From: an uncultured Bacteroidota bacterium
GTDB taxonomy: Bacteria > Bacteroidota > Bacteroidia > Flavobacteriales > Flavobacteriaceae
DNA: 35,155 nt
Direction: 5' to 3'
NCBI GenBank assembly: GCA_902510475.1
Contig: CABXCC010000015.1
Coordinates: forward strand, 1 to 35,155
Below are positions 22,977 through 32,531 of this stretch, piece by piece. Position 1 is the first letter of the stretch; each line of letters opens with the position of its first letter. Below the pieces are notes generated by a model. The model worked only from the letters and a program-made list of their open reading frames with translations. It did not search any database and had not been told where the DNA came from. The translations under genes and the position numbers were made by a program.

Positions 22977-24561
22977 AGTAATCATTGGAACAAGATCTAG
23001 TAATCTGGCCCTAACCCAAACTAAATTTGTTATAAAAAAACTTAAGGAAATTGACCCTACAATAGATTTTGTTATTAAAAAAATTAAAACTAAAGGAGAT
23101 ATTTTATTGGATAAGGATTTAAATAACATTTTAGATAAAGGTTTTTTTGTCTCTGAAATTCAAAATGAATTAATAAATAAATCTATTGACTTTGCTGTTC
23201 ATAGCCTTAAAGACCTACCTACTGATACAAATAAAGATCTAATTTCATTTACCGTGACCGAAAGAGAAAACCCAATGGATGTTCTTGTAATGAATAAAAG
23301 TTCAGAGAAAAAAGAATTAAAAGAATTAAAGATAATAGGAACATCATCTTTGAGAAGAAAACAACAGTTACAATCAATTTCAGATAAAATATCCATAAAA
23401 AGTATTCGTGGAAATGTGGAGACTAGATTACAAAAGCTAGACCAAGGTCAATATGATGGAATCATTCTAGCTGCAGCTGGATTAAACAGATTAGGGCTGC
23501 AAAACAGAATTTCAAGGTTTTTTAATTTATCTGAAATTACACCCTCAGCTGGACAAGGAGCGCTTGCCGTTGAATGCCGGGCAAATGATATCAAAACTAT
23601 TTCGGTTCTAAAAAAAATACAGCACAAACAAACCGAGATTTGCGTTAACGAAGAAAGAAAATTTTTAAATACAGTTGGTGGAGGCTGTTCATCACCAGAC
23701 GCTGTTTTATGTGTTTTCAAGGATGAAGAAATAGAAATAAGTGGAAGAGTTTTCAATAAACGAATGAATGAATATGTTGAACAAAAGATAATAGACAAGC
23801 ATAAGAATCATAATAACATTGGGATCAAGCTTGCTAGATCAATGATGTCAAAAATTAAAGATAATATCATAAGTAATATAATATTAACCAACGAAGGCGA
23901 TGTTTCAGGATTTAATAAATTGAAGGAGAATAATTTAATCACTCATCACTTCCCTATGATTAAAATCAAACCACTTGAGTTTAAACTTGACATTTCAGAA
24001 AATTATGATTTTATAATTTTTACTTCTAAAAATGGGGTTAGAAATTTTATTAACAAAACCGAAATAAACCATAAAACTAAATTTATATGTCTTGGTAAAA
24101 AAACAGAATTAGCTTTAAATGAATTAGGTTATAAATCATACTACACAGCTAAAAAAAATTACAGTAAAATTATGGCTGATGAATTGAAAGAAAATAATTT
24201 AATAAAGAATAGTAAAACTCTTCTTATTCAGGGTAAAATAGCAAAAAATGTGCTTCTAAATAGTCTTCAGAAAATTTGTAACGTCAAAAGATTAAATGTC
24301 TACAATACAGTGCCTGTAAAGGAAATTTATAGGGATTTAGAAAAACTTTTAAACACTCCGACCATGACAGTTTTTTCAAGCCCATCTTCTTTTGATTCAT
24401 TTAAAAAATTTTACAACCCAAATAAAACCAATATAATTAGTATAGGAAATACAACAACAGAGCACATTATAAGCAAAGGATATAAATGTATTACAACCTC
24501 TAAAATGCAATCATTTGAAGGAGTTTCTGAATCAATTTTAAAATATTTAAATAAACTATGA
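22969..24561 (+). CDS. hemCD: Fused hydroxymethylbilane synthase - uroporphyrinogen-III synthase
   Basis: One 530-residue protein with two enzymes. Residues 1-about 300 are porphobilinogen deaminase: GTRSSNLALTQ, FAVHSLKDLPT, IIGTSSLRRKQQ, RGNVETRLQKLDQGQYDGII, PSAGQGALAVECR and the dipyrromethane cofactor Cys in GGGCSSPD (C240). Residues about 300-530 are HemD: IILTNEGDVSGF, FIIFTSKNGVRNFI, LLIQGKIAKNVL, MTVFSSPSSFDSF and IISIGNTTTEHIISKGY. No stop interrupts the join. The ATG at 22969 is preferred over a TTG at 22960; it lies inside the end of hemA. Fusion lets hydroxymethylbilane pass directly before it cyclises spontaneously. Confidence 0.93.
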   Translation: MNKVIIGTRSSNLALTQTKFVIKKLKEIDPTIDFVIKKIKTKGDILLDKDLNNILDKGFFVSEIQNELINKSIDFAVHSLKDLPTDTNKDLISFTVTERENPMDVLVMNKSSEKKELKELKIIGTSSLRRKQQLQSISDKISIKSIRGNVETRLQKLDQGQYDGIILAAAGLNRLGLQNRISRFFNLSEITPSAGQGALAVECRANDIKTISVLKKIQHKQTEICVNEERKFLNTVGGGCSSPDAVLCVFKDEEIEISGRVFNKRMNEYVEQKIIDKHKNHNNIGIKLARSMMSKIKDNIISNIILTNEGDVSGFNKLKENNLITHHFPMIKIKPLEFKLDISENYDFIIFTSKNGVRNFINKTEINHKTKFICLGKKTELALNELGYKSYYTAKKNYSKIMADELKENNLIKNSKTLLIQGKIAKNVLLNSLQKICNVKRLNVYNTVPVKEIYRDLEKLLNTPTMTVFSSPSSFDSFKKFYNPNKTNIISIGNTTTEHIISKGYKCITTSKMQSFEGVSESILKYLNKL

Positions 24562-25544
24562 ATTTTCCAACTACAAGAATGAGAAGACTTAGATATAATA
24601 AGATTCTAAGAAATATGATTGAGGACACACACATTCGTTCATCTGATCTAATATACCCGATTTTTGTCACTGAGGGAACTGATGTTAAAGAACCAATTGA
24701 ATCAATGCCTGGTCAATTTAGGTATTCAATTGATCATACAATTTTACTATGTGAAGAACTTTTAAGCAACAACATAAAATCAATTATTTTATTTGGTATA
24801 GTGAAAGAAAAGGATGATACAGGAAAAATATCTTGTAGCTCTAAAAGTATTGTCCCAAAAACAATAACCTACTTAAAAAACAAGTTTAAGAATGAATTAT
24901 ATATCATAGCAGATGTGTGTAATTGTGAATATACAAAACACGGTCATTGCGGCACTGTAATTGGAAATGATGTAGATAATGATTCAACACTGTTAACCTT
25001 AGCAGAACAATCTCTAATTTTAGCTAAAAGTGGTGCTGACGCACTGGCTCCCTCTGACATGATGGACGGAAGAGTGGGTTCGATTAGAGAAATTTTAGAT
25101 AAAAATAAATTTGAAAAAATTCCAATTTTTCCATATTCCGTGAAATACAGTTCAGCATTTTATGGGCCGTTTCGTGATGCTGCGAACAGTTCACCATCAT
25201 TTGGTAGCAGGAAAACATATCAGATGAATTTTAAAAATTCTGATGAAGCTATTAACGAAGTAAGATTAGATTTAAATGAAGGTGCTGATATTATAATCAT
25301 CAAGCCAGCAATGTCATATTTGGATATAATCTATAAAATTAAAGAAAGATTTAATATTCCTATAATAGCCTATAATGTAAGTGGTGAATATTCAATGGTT
25401 AAAAGTGCATCTGAAAATAATTTCATTAGTGAAATGGAAATTATTTTGGAAATACTTCACTCAATAAAAAGAGCTGGTGCTAATGCAATAATTAGCTACC
25501 ACGCACTAGAAGTCGCTAAATTTTTAAAAAAAAATAATGTATAA
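24558..25544 (+). CDS. hemB: Delta-aminolevulinic acid dehydratase (porphobilinogen synthase)
   Basis: Condenses two ALA molecules to porphobilinogen. The 328-residue protein has both Schiff-base lysines: K196 in SVKYSSAFYGPFRD and K249 in IIIKPAMSY. The metal-site segment DVCNCEYTKHGHCG holds three Cys, so it is of the zinc-dependent type rather than the Asp-rich magnesium type. GADALAPSDMMDGRV is also clear. The start overlaps the stop of hemCD as ATGA. Confidence 0.97.
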   Translation: MNFPTTRMRRLRYNKILRNMIEDTHIRSSDLIYPIFVTEGTDVKEPIESMPGQFRYSIDHTILLCEELLSNNIKSIILFGIVKEKDDTGKISCSSKSIVPKTITYLKNKFKNELYIIADVCNCEYTKHGHCGTVIGNDVDNDSTLLTLAEQSLILAKSGADALAPSDMMDGRVGSIREILDKNKFEKIPIFPYSVKYSSAFYGPFRDAANSSPSFGSRKTYQMNFKNSDEAINEVRLDLNEGADIIIIKPAMSYLDIIYKIKERFNIPIIAYNVSGEYSMVKSASENNFISEMEIILEILHSIKRAGANAIISYHALEVAKFLKKNNV

Positions 25545-26817
25545 TAAAAGTGAAATTGCTTTTGAGCAATCAAAAAAACTTATTCCAGGTGGTGTTAATT
25601 CACCTGTTAGAGCGTTTAAAAGCGTAAAATGCAACCCAATATTTTTTGATCACGGAAAAGGAAGTAAACTTTACGATGTAGATGGAAACGAGTTCATTGA
25701 CTGTATTTCATCATGGGGGCCTCTAATTTTTGGCCATGCAGATAAAATAACGCAAGAAAAGCTGAACGAATATCTTTTAAAAGGGACAACATATGGAGCT
25801 CCAACTATAATTGAATCAAAAATGGCTAAAAAAATCATTGAACTCGTTCCTTCGATTGAAAAAGTAAGAATGGTTAATTCAGGAACAGAAGCAACTATGA
25901 GCGCTATAAGACTTGCCAGAGGATATACCTCAAGAAATTTGATTTTAAAATTTTCAGGAAATTATCATGGGCATGGAGATAGCTTTTTAATCAAGGCTGG
26001 TTCAGGAGCAATGACATTGGGGTTACCCGATAGCCCTGGAGTTACCAAAAACACAGCAAAGGATACTATTATTGCTGAATTCAACTCTATTGAATCGGTT
26101 AAAGAACAGTTTAAACAAAATCTCGATCAAATAGCTGCCGTGATTATAGAACCTGTAGCTGGAAATATGGGACTGGTTAAGTCTAGAAGAGATTTCTTAG
26201 TTGAGTTAAGAAATATTTGCGATGAAAATAAAACTCTTCTCATATTTGATGAAGTAATGAGTGGGTTTAGATTAGCGGCTGGGGGTGCTCAAGAGGTATA
26301 TAACGTAATACCTGACATAACAACATTAGGTAAAATTATTGGAGGAGGTCTTCCGGTTGGAGCTTATGGAGGAAAATCTGAAATAATGGATTTCTTAGCA
26401 CCAAATGGGCCTGTTTATCAAGCTGGAACTCTTTCTGGAAACCCATTAGCTATGAGTGCTGGTCTTTCTGTTTTAAACAGACTAAATAAAAAACTTTATG
26501 AAAAGCTAGAAAATATAACAAAAAAAATCGAAAAAGGATTCCTAAAAAATATCAAAGAAACCAAAAGCAAAGCGATAGTTAATAGGGCAGGCTCAATGAT
26601 GACCTTATTTTTTACTGACCAAGAAAAAATTGAAAGCTATAATGATGCCGTGAGATGTAATTTAGACCAATATGCCAAATATTTCAAAAACATGTTAGAT
26701 ATGGGTATATATTTACCACCCTCACAATACGAATGTATGTTTATTTCCTCTGCGTACAGCGAAAACGATATTAAAAAAATTATTGATTGTAATAAAAAAT
26801 CCCTTGAATTACTATGA
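25537..26817 (+). CDS. hemL: Glutamate-1-semialdehyde 2,1-aminomutase
   Basis: PLP enzyme that makes ALA from the HemA product, 426 residues. The PLP lysine is K266 in TLGKIIGGGLPVGAYGG; the pyridine-ring Asp is in LLIFDEVMSGFR; RMVNSGTEATMSAIRLARG binds the cofactor phosphate, and GNYHGHGDSFL and IPGGVNSPVRAFKSV are standard. With HemA it shows the C5 route rather than ALA synthase. It overlaps hemB by eight bases and hemE by four. Confidence 0.97.
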   Translation: MYNKSEIAFEQSKKLIPGGVNSPVRAFKSVKCNPIFFDHGKGSKLYDVDGNEFIDCISSWGPLIFGHADKITQEKLNEYLLKGTTYGAPTIIESKMAKKIIELVPSIEKVRMVNSGTEATMSAIRLARGYTSRNLILKFSGNYHGHGDSFLIKAGSGAMTLGLPDSPGVTKNTAKDTIIAEFNSIESVKEQFKQNLDQIAAVIIEPVAGNMGLVKSRRDFLVELRNICDENKTLLIFDEVMSGFRLAAGGAQEVYNVIPDITTLGKIIGGGLPVGAYGGKSEIMDFLAPNGPVYQAGTLSGNPLAMSAGLSVLNRLNKKLYEKLENITKKIEKGFLKNIKETKSKAIVNRAGSMMTLFFTDQEKIESYNDAVRCNLDQYAKYFKNMLDMGIYLPPSQYECMFISSAYSENDIKKIIDCNKKSLELL

Positions 26818-27842
26818 TAGAAAATAACATATTTATAGATAATATAAACGGAAAAAAAACTTCTAGACCGCCAGTTTGGTTCATGAGACAAGCTGGAAGA
26901 ATACTACCCTCCTATCTAGAATTGAAAAAAAAATATTCATTTGATGAATTAATGCAGGACAAAAGTTTGGCTGCCAAAGTCACTTTATTGCCAATTAATG
27001 ACCTGGGTGTTGATGCAGGTATATTATTTTCAGATATTTTAGTTATTCCTAAAGCATTAGGGCTTGAGCTAGAGTTTACCATTACAGGGCCAAAATTTAA
27101 TAATGCATTAAATCATAAAATTGACATGAAAAACTTGAATTTTGACCCAACAAAACTTGTATATATTTACGATAACATCAAAGAAATAAAATCACAAAAA
27201 CCAGATTCACCCCTTATTGGATTTTGTGGTGGCCCATTAACTACTCTGTTATTTATGTTTAGACGAAACGAGGCTAAAAAAGATTTCACTGATGTTATTA
27301 AACTTTTTTATAAAGAAAAAAAGAAATGCTTAAGTATCATGGAAATGATTACCGAAGCCTCCATTGAGTATGTTAAAAACCAGATAAATAGTGGGATTGA
27401 TTGCTTTCAATTATTTGAGACATATTGCGGGATAATTCCTGAAGAAATGTATACTGAGATTGTTTTACCTTTTTCTAAAAAAATATTGAATGTAGCAATG
27501 GAAAAAAATTGCAAAACAATTTTTTTTCCAAAGAATTATAATTTCGGATTAAAACAAATTAATAAGGGTATATGTGATTACACCAGTATTGACTGGCAAA
27601 TTCCTCTTGAAACGGCACGAACATTGTTAGATAAAAATGTTGGAATTCAAGGCAATATGGATCCTAGATTATTTTTTTCTGATAAAAAGTATATTGAAAA
27701 CTATTTGACCAGCTTAAAAAGATTTGGTGAGAAAAATAATAATTGGATTTTTAATTTAGGACATGGGTTTATCCCAGGGATTGATGTTAATAATGTCCGT
27801 TTTGTGGTTGACTGGGTAAAAAGTACAAATTGGAATAGATAA
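26814..27842 (+). CDS. hemE: Uroporphyrinogen decarboxylase
   Basis: Converts uroporphyrinogen III to coproporphyrinogen III. The 342-residue protein has the signature RPPVWFMRQAGR (residues 18-29; R25 and R29 bind the substrate carboxylates), the catalytic Asp segment ILFSDILVIP, FCGGPLTTL, the QLFETYCG segment and the C-terminal NLGHGFIPGID. Start overlaps hemL as ATGA; hemN follows after one base. Confidence 0.96.
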   Translation: MIENNIFIDNINGKKTSRPPVWFMRQAGRILPSYLELKKKYSFDELMQDKSLAAKVTLLPINDLGVDAGILFSDILVIPKALGLELEFTITGPKFNNALNHKIDMKNLNFDPTKLVYIYDNIKEIKSQKPDSPLIGFCGGPLTTLLFMFRRNEAKKDFTDVIKLFYKEKKKCLSIMEMITEASIEYVKNQINSGIDCFQLFETYCGIIPEEMYTEIVLPFSKKILNVAMEKNCKTIFFPKNYNFGLKQINKGICDYTSIDWQIPLETARTLLDKNVGIQGNMDPRLFFSDKKYIENYLTSLKRFGEKNNNWIFNLGHGFIPGIDVNNVRFVVDWVKSTNWNR

Positions 27843-27843
27843 A

Positions 27844-29220
27844 ATGAAAGTCGATAACACTTTACTAAAAAAATTTAATAAAAAGGGTCCTAGATATACC
27901 TCCTATCCGCCTGCAACTCATTTTACAGAAAAATATGACGATAAAGATTTTATTAATTCAGTTATTAATTCTAATAATGAAAACCCACAAAATGTTTCTG
28001 TTTATATTCACATACCCTTTTGTCCTCAAATCTGTCATTTTTGTGGATGTACAACAGAATCAGGATTTACAAAACCTTTTTTAGAAAGATATATAGATGC
28101 ATTAATGAGAGAAATTGAATATGTGTCTAAATATATTAATGAAGACAGAAAATTGACACAGATACATTGGGGAGGTGGAACCCCCAATGCAATTTCATTG
28201 AAATATATTGAAAAAGTAACAAATAAAATCAAAGAATGCTTTAACCTTTCTAACGAGTATGAAATGGCCATAGAATGTAGCCCGGCACACTTAGATTTTA
28301 AACACATCGAACTCTTAAAACAATTTGGTTTTAATAGGATCTCTTTGGGAATTCAAGATTTTAATGAAGAGGTCTTAGATGCAATTAACAGGAGAAGACC
28401 AAAACATCCAATTGATAAAATTATTAATAAGATTCACTCTGAAGGTTTCACTGGGACTAATATAGATTTAGTTTATGGTCTTCCGCTTCAAACCATAGAA
28501 AATTTTGACGATTCAATAGAAAAAGCGATTGAATTAAATACAGATAGGATTGTAACTTTTTCATATGCGCACGTACCCTCAATATTGCCAAGACAAAAAA
28601 TTCTTGAAAACATAGGTTTTCCGTCATCAAAAGAAAAAGCCCAGATGTATAATAATGCATACAGAAAGTTTACAAAAGCAGGTTATGTAGCAATTGGAAT
28701 GGATCATTTTTGTAGGCCTGATGACGAATTTTATGTTGCCCTAAAAAACAATCAACTTCACAGAAATTTTCAGGGTTATTGTACTAAAAAAACCACTGGA
28801 CAAGTTTATGGTTTTGGAGCATCTTCTATATCTCAGCTATTTTCAGCATATAGTCAAAATGTTAAAAATGCTGCCCAATACATCAAAAAAATTAATGAAA
28901 AAAATACAGCAGTTTTAAGAGGTTATTCAATCTCTAAAGATGAAAAGATTATCAGAGATATTATTAATTCAATTATGTGTAATTATTATGTTGATTTTTC
29001 TGAAATTTCAGAAAAATTTCAAATAGATAAAAATTATATCAAAAATTTGGTTGATTTCAATACTAAAAAGTTTAGTGATTTTATTGACTTAAACATAATG
29101 CAAATCAAGAACGACAGAATAGTTGTTTCTCAAGAAGCAAGGCTGTTTATCAGAAATATAGCAATGGAGTTTGATCCATTATTAAATAATAAAATTGGTA
29201 CTTATTCAAAAACTATATAA
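27844..29220 (+). CDS. hemN: Oxygen-independent coproporphyrinogen III dehydrogenase
   Basis: Radical SAM enzyme, 458 residues, close to E. coli HemN length, converting coproporphyrinogen III to protoporphyrinogen IX without oxygen. The cluster motif is FCPQICHFCGC (C60, C64, C67, with the extra C69 seen in true HemN). YTSYPPATHF at the N-terminus, IHWGGGTPNAI, FNRISLGIQDF and the HemN C-terminal domain are present, so it is not the related heme chaperone HemW. It ends in TAATG, sharing one base with hemH. No oxygen-dependent HemF is in the cluster. Confidence 0.96.
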   Translation: MKVDNTLLKKFNKKGPRYTSYPPATHFTEKYDDKDFINSVINSNNENPQNVSVYIHIPFCPQICHFCGCTTESGFTKPFLERYIDALMREIEYVSKYINEDRKLTQIHWGGGTPNAISLKYIEKVTNKIKECFNLSNEYEMAIECSPAHLDFKHIELLKQFGFNRISLGIQDFNEEVLDAINRRRPKHPIDKIINKIHSEGFTGTNIDLVYGLPLQTIENFDDSIEKAIELNTDRIVTFSYAHVPSILPRQKILENIGFPSSKEKAQMYNNAYRKFTKAGYVAIGMDHFCRPDDEFYVALKNNQLHRNFQGYCTKKTTGQVYGFGASSISQLFSAYSQNVKNAAQYIKKINEKNTAVLRGYSISKDEKIIRDIINSIMCNYYVDFSEISEKFQIDKNYIKNLVDFNTKKFSDFIDLNIMQIKNDRIVVSQEARLFIRNIAMEFDPLLNNKIGTYSKTI

Positions 29221-30236
29221 TGAAAGGTTTATTGCTAATAAATTTAGGATCCCCAGACAGTACATCTATTAGTGATGTAAAAAAATATTTAGATGAATTT
29301 CTAATGGACAAAAGAGTTATAGGGAAAAGCTATATTTTCAGGTGGATACTTGTAAAGCTAATTATTTTGAATTTTAGGCCTAAAAAATCTGCAAAAGCAT
29401 ATAAAAAAATATGGTGGAAAGAAGGATCACCATTAATAGTTTTGTCCAGAAGGCTATTCAAAAAAGTCTCAGATTATTTATCAATTCCGGTATCACTGGC
29501 TATGCGCTATGGATCGATCAGCATACATAATGGATTGAAGGAATTAAATAACAAAGGGGTGACAGAGTTTATAGTTTTACCTCTTTACCCCCACTATGCA
29601 ATGTCCTCATATGAAACAGTAGTCGAGAAAGTGAAAGAAGAAGTTAAAATAAATTTTCCTAATAAAGACATTAAAGTTATTGAACCTTTTTACAAAGATT
29701 CAAATTACATTAAATTATTAAGCGATAAAATCAAAGAGACTATTTCAGATATTCAATATGATCATATACTATTTTCATACCATGGAATCCCTGTAAGTCA
29801 TCTTAAAATATCAGATCCTACAAATTCACATTGCTATAAAAAAAATAACTGTTGCTCGATTGATTCTGAGGCCCACAAAACTTGTTATAAACATCAGGTT
29901 ATAGTCACTACAGAATTGGTTGCAAAATATTTAGATTTAGAAGATAATAAATACAGTGTATCGTTTCAATCAAGACTAGCAAATGAACCTTGGCTTAAAC
30001 CATATACTGATAGCGAACTTGAAAGATTAGCAAAAGAAGGTAAAAAGAATTTAGTGATTGTTACGCCTGCATTTGTTACCGACTGTTTGGAAACATTAGA
30101 AGAAATTGTAATGGAAGGCAAAGAAGAGTTTTTAGATGCTGGAGGTGAAAATTATTACTATGTTCCTTGCTTAAATGATGATGACAGCTGGGCTAAACTA
30201 ATTTCAAAATGGACAAATCAATATATTGATGCATAG
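29220..30236 (+). CDS. hemH: Ferrochelatase
   Basis: Inserts Fe2+ into the porphyrin in the last step. The 338-residue protein has the catalytic His in FSYHGIPVSH (H188), the LLLINLGSPDS start, LAMRYGS, PLYPHYAMSSYETV and the second-half FVTDCLETLEEI with a catalytic Glu. A Cys cluster (C205, C211, C212, C222) follows the active-site loop. It begins within the hemN stop codon and hemG starts three bases after it, so synthesis is coupled with the enzyme supplying its substrate. Confidence 0.96.
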   Translation: MKGLLLINLGSPDSTSISDVKKYLDEFLMDKRVIGKSYIFRWILVKLIILNFRPKKSAKAYKKIWWKEGSPLIVLSRRLFKKVSDYLSIPVSLAMRYGSISIHNGLKELNNKGVTEFIVLPLYPHYAMSSYETVVEKVKEEVKINFPNKDIKVIEPFYKDSNYIKLLSDKIKETISDIQYDHILFSYHGIPVSHLKISDPTNSHCYKKNNCCSIDSEAHKTCYKHQVIVTTELVAKYLDLEDNKYSVSFQSRLANEPWLKPYTDSELERLAKEGKKNLVIVTPAFVTDCLETLEEIVMEGKEEFLDAGGENYYYVPCLNDDDSWAKLISKWTNQYIDA

Positions 30237-30239
30237 AAA

Positions 30240-31571
30240 ATGAAAATAGATTCATTTAAGCAAGTTGATACAATAATTTTAGGTGCAGGCATTTCAGGAT
30301 TAACCCTAGCTCATTATTTAAACAAAAAAAACCTCGATTTTTTAGTTGTAGAATCACAGCCAAAGGTTGGTGGAAATATTATTTCATTTGAAAAGAGTGG
30401 TTTTGTTTGTGAAAATGGGCCAAATACGGTCTTGTTAAATAAAAAATCAGTTGTTGAATTAATCGATGAAATTGGATTAAAAGACAAAATAATTTTTCCA
30501 AATGACTACAATAATAAAAGATTTCTATTAAGAAAAGGCAAACTAATCCCTATCCCACAAAACTTTATTGAATTTATTAAAACAAATCTTTTAAGTCTAA
30601 CATCAAAATTGAGATTGATAATTGAAATTTTTATTCCAAAACATAACCGTAATGTTTCTGTTAAAAGCTTCTTTAAAAAAAGATTTGGAAACAATTTTGA
30701 AGAAATTTTCGTAGAGCCATTTCTGACAGGTATTTATGCAGGAGAAACTAATAAAATGAGTACAAAACATGTCCTAAATAAAATTTGGAACATGGAACAA
30801 AAGAGCGGAAGTATAATTATTGATTCACTAAAGAGGAAAAAAAAAATAAACAAATCAAGATCTTTTAATTTTAAAAATGGTCTTATCGATTTCGTTTTAG
30901 CAATCAACAAAAACATAAGCAACAAAATAATTTTAAAAAGCGAGGTCACATCTGTAAAAAAAATAAAAAAAGGTTATGAAATCATTATAAATAATAACAC
31001 CAAATATCATTGTAAAAAACTGATAAGTACCCTTCCAGCATTTGGACTAGCAAATATAATTTTTGATGAAAAAATTTCTAAAAACTTAAAAAAAATAAAC
31101 TATTGTCCAATTATGGTTCTTCACCTTGGAATTGAAAAATCCAAAATCAAAGAAAATATTGACGGATTTGGTGTCTTAACTAAAAGAAAAGACAATCAAA
31201 GTTTTCTAGGAATTCTATTTAACAGTAGAATATTCCCACATGTTGCCCCTCAAGGAAATGATTTGCTAACAGTCATTATTGGTGGAGCTAGACAGCCTCA
31301 ATTAATTGATCAGGATGTAAATAAATTAAAAAAAACAATAATTAATGAAATAAGAAAAATCATTTCTTATGATGGAAAAATAATTATGGAAAATAATTTT
31401 TTATGGAAAAATGGAATCCCTCAATATGATTTAGATCATGACGTTTTGATAGGAAATATCTCTGATTTTCATAAAAAAAATAAGAACTTTTATATCCTTG
31501 GGAACTACATTAAAGGAATTTCAGTAAGCGATTGCATTCAAAATGCATTTGAACTTTCAAAAAAATTATGA
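30240..31571 (+). CDS. hemG: Protoporphyrinogen (or coproporphyrinogen) oxidase, HemY/HemG type flavoprotein
   Basis: A 443-residue FAD enzyme with the dinucleotide fold IILGAGISGLTLAHYL (12-27), the acidic end of the second strand in VVESQPKVGGN (E38), GPNTVLLNKKSV, the FVEPFLTGIYAGE segment, and a C-terminal FAD contact GNYIKGISVSDCI. With HemN and HemH next to it the classical order is likely: HemN makes protoporphyrinogen, this enzyme oxidises it, HemH adds iron. It is the HemY/PPOX structural class, not the small flavodoxin-like HemG of E. coli. Last gene of the operon; its end overlaps fbpC by six bases tail to tail. Confidence 0.92.
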   Translation: MKIDSFKQVDTIILGAGISGLTLAHYLNKKNLDFLVVESQPKVGGNIISFEKSGFVCENGPNTVLLNKKSVVELIDEIGLKDKIIFPNDYNNKRFLLRKGKLIPIPQNFIEFIKTNLLSLTSKLRLIIEIFIPKHNRNVSVKSFFKKRFGNNFEEIFVEPFLTGIYAGETNKMSTKHVLNKIWNMEQKSGSIIIDSLKRKKKINKSRSFNFKNGLIDFVLAINKNISNKIILKSEVTSVKKIKKGYEIIINNNTKYHCKKLISTLPAFGLANIIFDEKISKNLKKINYCPIMVLHLGIEKSKIKENIDGFGVLTKRKDNQSFLGILFNSRIFPHVAPQGNDLLTVIIGGARQPQLIDQDVNKLKKTIINEIRKIISYDGKIIMENNFLWKNGIPQYDLDHDVLIGNISDFHKKNKNFYILGNYIKGISVSDCIQNAFELSKKL

Positions 31572-32531
31572 GGTAAAAAAACTTGAACAATTTTTATCAA
31601 AGAAAATTAAATCCTCGTTTGAATAATTAAAAAAAACTTCAGAATTAACCTTAACGGGCTTTTTTGAAATAATAGTCCAAATATTATTTTTATAACTACC
31701 AATCAATTTATAATCTTTTCCTTGAAAAAAACATTTTTCTACAATCATAGAATTAGAAGAGTTATCTACTATTTTAATGTTTTCTGGTCTAATGTAAAAT
31801 GTTTTATTTTCAATTGGAAATTTATTAATGTCACCCAATATTTCTGCACAATAACAGTTGGCAGGCTCACAATACATTGTTTCAGGACTTGAATATTGTT
31901 GCACTATTCCCGCTTTGAAGATTAGTATTTTATCAGAAATGTTAAGTGCATCGTTAATATCATGAGTAACTAAGATTGTTGTTATTTTACTCTTCCTGAT
32001 TATTCTACATATTTCATCTCTAATAGTAAATTTAATATTTGCATCCAAATTGCTAAAAGGCTCATCCAATAATAAAAGATCAGGCTCTCTGATTATAGAT
32101 CTTGCTATACAGGCTCGTTGTTGCTCACCACCAGAAATTTCATGAGGATATCTATTCAAAAGATCCTTTAAACTTGTTAGGTCAATGATATTATCAAAAT
32201 TTTTATGATAATCCTTACCAAGATTAAAACAAATATTTTCTTTGATGCTTAAGTGTGGAAATAATGGATAATCTTGAAAAACGTATCCGATCTTTCTTTC
32301 TTGAGGTTTAATAAAAATATTTTTACCGTTAATTAACTTGTTATTCAAAGATACACTACCAGAGTTAGGCATCTCCAACCCTGAAAGACATTTTAAAAAA
32401 GTAGATTTTCCCGATCCGCTTTCGCCAACAAATGAAATTAATTGACCCTTATCAACAGAAAAGCTCAAATCATTAATAACAGCCGATCCGTTATTATAAC
32501 TTTTGACAAGATTTTTAACTTCTAAGTACAT
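31566..32531 (-). CDS. fbpC: Ferric iron ABC transporter, ATP-binding protein
   Basis: A 321-residue ATPase. Walker A GESGSGKST (36-44), Q-loop Q85 in YVFQDYPLFPHLS, signature ISGGEQQ (132-138), Walker B LLLLDEPFSNLD (152-163) and switch His190 in LVTHD. A C-terminal TOBE-like domain (FYIRPENIKI onward) makes it a FbpC/PotA-type rather than a short ATPase. It overlaps the permease gene by 17 bases. It powers ferric iron import through FbpB. Confidence 0.93.
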   Translation of the reverse strand: MYLEVKNLVKSYNNGSAVINDLSFSVDKGQLISFVGESGSGKSTFLKCLSGLEMPNSGSVSLNNKLINGKNIFIKPQERKIGYVFQDYPLFPHLSIKENICFNLGKDYHKNFDNIIDLTSLKDLLNRYPHEISGGEQQRACIARSIIREPDLLLLDEPFSNLDANIKFTIRDEICRIIRKSKITTILVTHDINDALNISDKILIFKAGIVQQYSSPETMYCEPANCYCAEILGDINKFPIENKTFYIRPENIKIVDNSSNSMIVEKCFFQGKDYKLIGSYKNNIWTIISKKPVKVNSEVFFNYSNEDLIFFDKNCSSFFTS

